Part shown: positions 43,601 to 45,338 of the stretch, piece by piece | Layout of the letters: each line of letters starts with the position of its first letter | Numbering within the stretch: position 1 is the first letter of the stretch | DNA from: Candidatus Apopatosoma intestinale | GTDB taxonomy: Bacteria > Bacillota > Clostridia > Oscillospirales > CAG-272 | Assembly (NCBI GenBank): GCA_003524145.1 | Contig: DODZ01000047.1 | Location: 1 to 45,338 of the forward strand | Length of the DNA: 45,338 nt | Direction of reading: 5' to 3' | Translations under genes and position numbers: made by a program | The notes under the pieces: model-generated | Databases searched by the model: none | What the model was told of the DNA's origin: nothing | The model's input: only the letters and a program-made list of their open reading frames with translations

Positions 43601-45338
43601 ATAGCAATAGTCTCAAAAGCATTACTATGGGTAATGGGGTAACGAGCATAGGCAGCCATGCGTTCTTTTATTGCACCAGCCTTAAAAGTATTGAGATGCC
43701 GAGCGGAGTGACAAGCATAGGCGATTATGCATTTTACGGCTGCAGTGGCCTCACGAGTATCACAATGCCTGATAGAATAACGAGCATAGGCAATTGTGCG
43801 TTTAACAGCTGCTGTAGTCTGAAAATAATAACGATACCGAGTAGTATATTAAGCATAGGCAATGGTGCATTTTCTGATTGCGGCAGTCTTTATGTCATAC
43901 ACAATAACAGCGACTTGAAGTTTGACATAGGCAGCGATAGCTATGGTAGCATAGCAAAATACGCCTTTATGATTTACAATAAAGATGGCTCTACAGTATA
44001 TAAGGAGAGTGAGAACGGCATACCTTATTATATTACAAGCGACGGATTTGTTTTCAAATCAGAGAACGGCGAATATATTCTTATCAAATATATTGGCAGT
44101 GAAGAAACAATCACATTTCCGCTGACCGCTAACGGAAATGGCTATACTATTAAGATGGAAGACATTGGTCATGCTAAAAATGTTATCATACCGAATGGAT
44201 TTACAAAAATAGATGATTCTGCGTTCCAAAGTTGCTTCAACTTAAATAGTATCATTATACCCGATAGTGTAACAAGCATAGGCGATCATGCATTTGGAAA
44301 TTGCGATAGCCTTATTAATATTATGATACCGAATAGCATAACGAGCATAGGCTACGGGGCATTTTCAGGTTGCAGTAGTCTGAAAAGTATCGTAATACCG
44401 GATAGTGTATCATTCATAGGCGGCTTTGCATTTTCTTCCTGCAAATCGCTTGAAAAAATAGTCGTTTCTGCAGGAAATATGTGCTATAAATCATCAGGAA
44501 ACTGTATTATTGATATAGATGGTACTTTGGTAGCCGGATGCGGAAAAAGCGTAATACCAGATGACGGGAGCGTAACAAGTATAGGCGAGTGGGCATTCGA
44601 CGGTTGCAGTAGTCTAACGGTGATCACGATACCAGACAGCGTAACAAGCATAGGATGGCATGCGTTTTCCGGCTGCAGTAGCCTCACGAGCATCACGATA
44701 CCAGATAGTGTGAGAACTATAGGCAGTGATGCATTTGATGCTTCGACCAATGTTGAAGTTAATCCGAGCAATCCTGTAATAAAGGACTATGGCGGTGTTA
44801 TTTTCAACGGAACAGAATTAATACATGTAAGCCGAGATGTTGAATCTGTCGTGATACCGGATGGCGTAGCAAGTATAAAAAACAATATGTTTTCTGATTG
44901 CGCAAGTCTCACGAGTATAACAATACCGAATAGCGTAACGAGCATAGAAAGCAGTGCGTTTTCAGGTTGCAGTAGCCTTATGAGCATCACGATACCTAAT
45001 AGTGTAACGAGCATAGGTAGCAATGCATTCGACGGTTGCGGTAGCCTCACGAGCATCACAATACCTGATAGCGTGACGAGCATAGGCAAGTGGTCATTCG
45101 ACGGTTGCAGTAGTCTAATAAGCATCAATGTATCTGAAGACAATCCATGTTACAGTTCGGCTGATGGAATACTGTATGATAAGATGAAGACAAAGATTAT
45201 ACAAGTTCCCAAAGCGATTTCCAGTTATGTAACGATACCGGAAAGCGTAACAAGCATAGGCGAGTGGGTATTTGGAAATTGCGATAGCCTTATAAACATC
45301 ACGATACCATCTAGCGTAACGAGCATAGGTTATGGTGC
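37669..45338 (+). CDS. Membrane-anchored subtilisin-like protease with giant BspA-type LRR array (3' end outside window)
   Basis: ATG 37669 follows AAGGAGCGGAAT. The frame is open for 2556 codons to the right edge. An N-terminal membrane helix or uncleaved signal lies at ~9-30, then a propeptide-like region. The S8 catalytic triad is Asp177 (VAVIDTGIDTDHP), His225 (GHGTAVTGVIAA) and Ser377 (NGTSFSSPIVAAALALM), with Asn315 as oxyanion residue. A Listeria-Bacteroides repeat-like module is at ~440-515. From ~520 on, the protein is LRR_5 repeats of ~23 residues, interrupted by a few non-repeat loops. From ~1780 the repeats become almost identical. It is probably a surface protease whose LRR array binds or displays. 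The fusion of protease and LRR in one chain is notable. Confidence 0.93.
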   Translation, partial: MRKTIGRRALIITLIAALLCIAVAVGIVFIREARLSGEQNELLSELDSRAGEYDDSSIVLRATSKAKAEKLAERFGARLRITSDGKYATLTLPEGVSIRDICADKENRAYLSQITPDYKASISDIDEISEKYVRPTTTPNYSISDNGYDLQNYLRYLNIGDVWQNYRGDGVTVAVIDTGIDTDHPEFAGRISEYSYNATYDKIVKDYTAADGGYDWSLVEDVVGHGTAVTGVIAAAMDGQGTVGIAPQVNIIVIKAECDANGRFLRGSDLVFGLYYAIERDVDVVNMSFGGGGDFSAPVRLGVDSDILMVAAAGNDSTSAPQQPASCEGVIGVGALEADGWNLASYSNFGENTNLVAPGTVYTAAAGGGYRTMNGTSFSSPIVAAALALMKSNGEYKYSSNEVLEEILYASCYDLGDLGPDFYYGYGALDISALLLEEKGTVTFNMLTDELENTTQVFVRSHTLQNMPEPERLYAVFDGWYYDIHCTEEYNWYEDEFNSDITLYANWVNEDDGVPFTYVTLDDGTIEIRSYTGKRRYITVPEEIEGKAVSSIGEFAFEGETRLREVRLPSRLRRIRTGAFAGCTNLYKIDIPASVTEIGASAFSNAVRLGTLAIPADSNLISIGDNAFANCTKLRRVDLPASLKSVNGSAFFGTTSNMEINAAPKNKHFVSIDGVLFNYTKSMIVAYPAGRTAAYTVPENVRYIGSCAFAYTKASSVDLGNVTEIGDSAFAASSLSAVVIPDTVISMGQYAFQSSAYLSSVKIGNGLRSISKEAFEYCSNLSEITIPAGIESIGGAAFKSAGLGKLIFENNSRLKVIAGAAFYGCPLTSVNFPDSLMNIGDSAFFKCSLSSISFGEGSSLQIIGAEAFRYALLATVAFPANIRTIGDYAFADTAIAGSVTVPASLESLGGGAFGACHALTEIKVESGNKIYADIDGVVYTKDGKVVIAYPAGNPAENYTVLDGTQKIGVAAFYGSWNLRGVAVPAGVDEFYEYAFFDCEKVCGYSLPDTLETVGPYSMAKNYSLSSVSLPDSVINIGRYAFAYDSSLYTVYISDTSKLARISFASFALSGIQTMRIPANVSTVAQYAFEGCKQLTSVTFAAGSKLQSISAYFFLGCDSIQNITFENGSALTSIQAHGLEGMKNLTSIDFGDARLTNIDNYAFRYCSSLATLNLPDTLINIGRFAFYKCTALSSLTVPETIEHIGSYAFHGTDNCALYFSGAELPFYLDENWDDGLSGYYVGVSQTVESGDWKYAILKNGKTAILEYLGNEKNIDLRTLNIGEISTIGGYAFYGKNLESIILPESLTQIQRYAFAENTALAGITIPANVKYIAKYAFHNTGIMNLTFMGSNVSVIEQYAFAYTRKLTSVTLPAGIVKLGTYVFYRSGIESVVFAAGTTLTEIPEGAFSGTKLAEVTIPDSVTLVNHNAFRDCTALCHLTLGAGENLRLMSNVFYNTSLAAVHIPANVEYIGEYCFVGLRSLSAFTVDAANPYYTALGGLLYSKDERKIIAAPAGITGTLYVPKSTEVIGFGAFENSLADSIVFDSASNILSFGYRAFYGAKNLREVTVPATVVAIDYYAFAQCSNLETVKFEEGSRLAGIYEGAFFGCGKLKNIILADNIVEISDYAFYGCTSLTEIPVSDTSMIKGIYSYAFAYSGICGDFATPKTLIDIGDYAFRGTKITSAFIPDDNKLDLIIGIGVFEECEVMEKIDVPFLGASYGDEDIYWIGYIFGAGAPSANATYIPQSLRTYIAHEGGNEKTCEYWNGGYKKVAETKIENITLPDGTTEIGDSAFSGCGSLISIEIPDSVMSIGRNAFYGCSSLTSIAIPDGVTSIGDFAFSDCGSLTSIMISDGVTSIGNYTFYSCSSLSSITIPDSVASIGEHAFYYCSSITSITIPDGVTSIGYGAFSGCSSLIGIAIPDSVTSIGSNAFYGCRSLTSITIPDGVTSIGDWAFSSCSSLTSITIPDGVTSIGDYAFSYSNSLKSITMGNGVTSIGSHAFFYCTSLKSIEMPSGVTSIGDYAFYGCSGLTSITMPDRITSIGNCAFNSCCSLKIITIPSSILSIGNGAFSDCGSLYVIHNNSDLKFDIGSDSYGSIAKYAFMIYNKDGSTVYKESENGIPYYITSDGFVFKSENGEYILIKYIGSEETITFPLTANGNGYTIKMEDIGHAKNVIIPNGFTKIDDSAFQSCFNLNSIIIPDSVTSIGDHAFGNCDSLINIMIPNSITSIGYGAFSGCSSLKSIVIPDSVSFIGGFAFSSCKSLEKIVVSAGNMCYKSSGNCIIDIDGTLVAGCGKSVIPDDGSVTSIGEWAFDGCSSLTVITIPDSVTSIGWHAFSGCSSLTSITIPDSVRTIGSDAFDASTNVEVNPSNPVIKDYGGVIFNGTELIHVSRDVESVVIPDGVASIKNNMFSDCASLTSITIPNSVTSIESSAFSGCSSLMSITIPNSVTSIGSNAFDGCGSLTSITIPDSVTSIGKWSFDGCSSLISINVSEDNPCYSSADGILYDKMKTKIIQVPKAISSYVTIPESVTSIGEWVFGNCDSLINITIPSSVTSIGYG
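43000..45338 (+). repeat. Near-identical 69-bp tandem repeats (LRR units)
   Basis: Units of 23 codons matching 'IPDSVTSIGSNAFYGCSSL' recur with very high DNA similarity (for example GTAACGAGCATAGG again and again), interrupted near 43890-44230, 44455-44570 and 44740-44880 by non-repeat segments. Codon choice shifts to AT-richer forms (AGC ATA) compared with the older repeats upstream. The pattern indicates recent tandem expansion. Confidence 0.88.

Overview
The window looks like chromosome from a spore-forming, gut- or rumen-type member of the Clostridia (Oscillospiraceae/Christensenellales-like; inference). The basis is mid-range GC, strong AGGAGG-type ribosome binding sites, a near-complete SpoVT homologue, dockerin, cohesin and BspA-type surface proteins, and many TTGACA-17-TATAAT-like promoters. 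No tRNA, rRNA or CRISPR array was seen.

Layout. (1) 1-19778, minus strand: a surface/secreted protein block read from right to left. It holds a 138-aa gene of unknown function, a giant subtilisin-like protease (about 3855 aa) ending in a cohesin-like domain plus a dockerin, a 1760-aa secreted protein ending in a dockerin, and a protein with two cohesin-like domains that runs off the left edge. (2) 19822-23233, plus strand: an operon with its own promoter and structured leader. It encodes a solute-binding lipoprotein, a two-TM sensor ending in a LuxR-type HTH, and a small XRE protein, with no transporter permease. (3) 23366-24185: a monocistronic lipoprotein gene between a consensus promoter and a strong terminator. 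(4) 24153-27245, minus strand: three paralogous XRE regulators in tandem, each with its own promoter. Two of them, and a fourth 'orphan' promoter with no gene behind it, carry almost identical upstream direct repeats. The orphan promoter reads into the terminator of (3) and should make a roughly 160-nt RNA. (5) 27299-28970: two translationally coupled small membrane-protein paralogues, the first broken at its 5' end, next to a cluster of hairpin-rich repeats. (6) 28971-31064: a BspA-type leucine-rich-repeat lipoprotein. (7) About 31324-37456: an integrative mobilizable element with serine recombinase, relaxase, an overlapping-frame MobB-like gene, MobC, an oriT-like hairpin, a small HTH protein and a LexA/CI-type S24 repressor with a large palindromic operator. 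The recombinase reads in frame into codons for SpoVT from about residue 31 to its natural end, so the element appears to sit inside spoVT. (8) 37572 to the right edge: a membrane-anchored subtilisin-like protease fused to a very long BspA-type LRR array, whose last 2.3 kb is a near-identical 69-bp tandem repeat.

How the parts may work together (inference). The left block could be an extracellular cohesin-dockerin assembly that includes a protease. The operon in (2) looks like a ligand sensor built from a binding protein and a membrane-tethered LuxR regulator. The element in (7) interrupts a sporulation regulator, which recalls skin-type developmental gene interruption. The first 30 or so codons of spoVT are not found elsewhere in the window, so that idea is untested.
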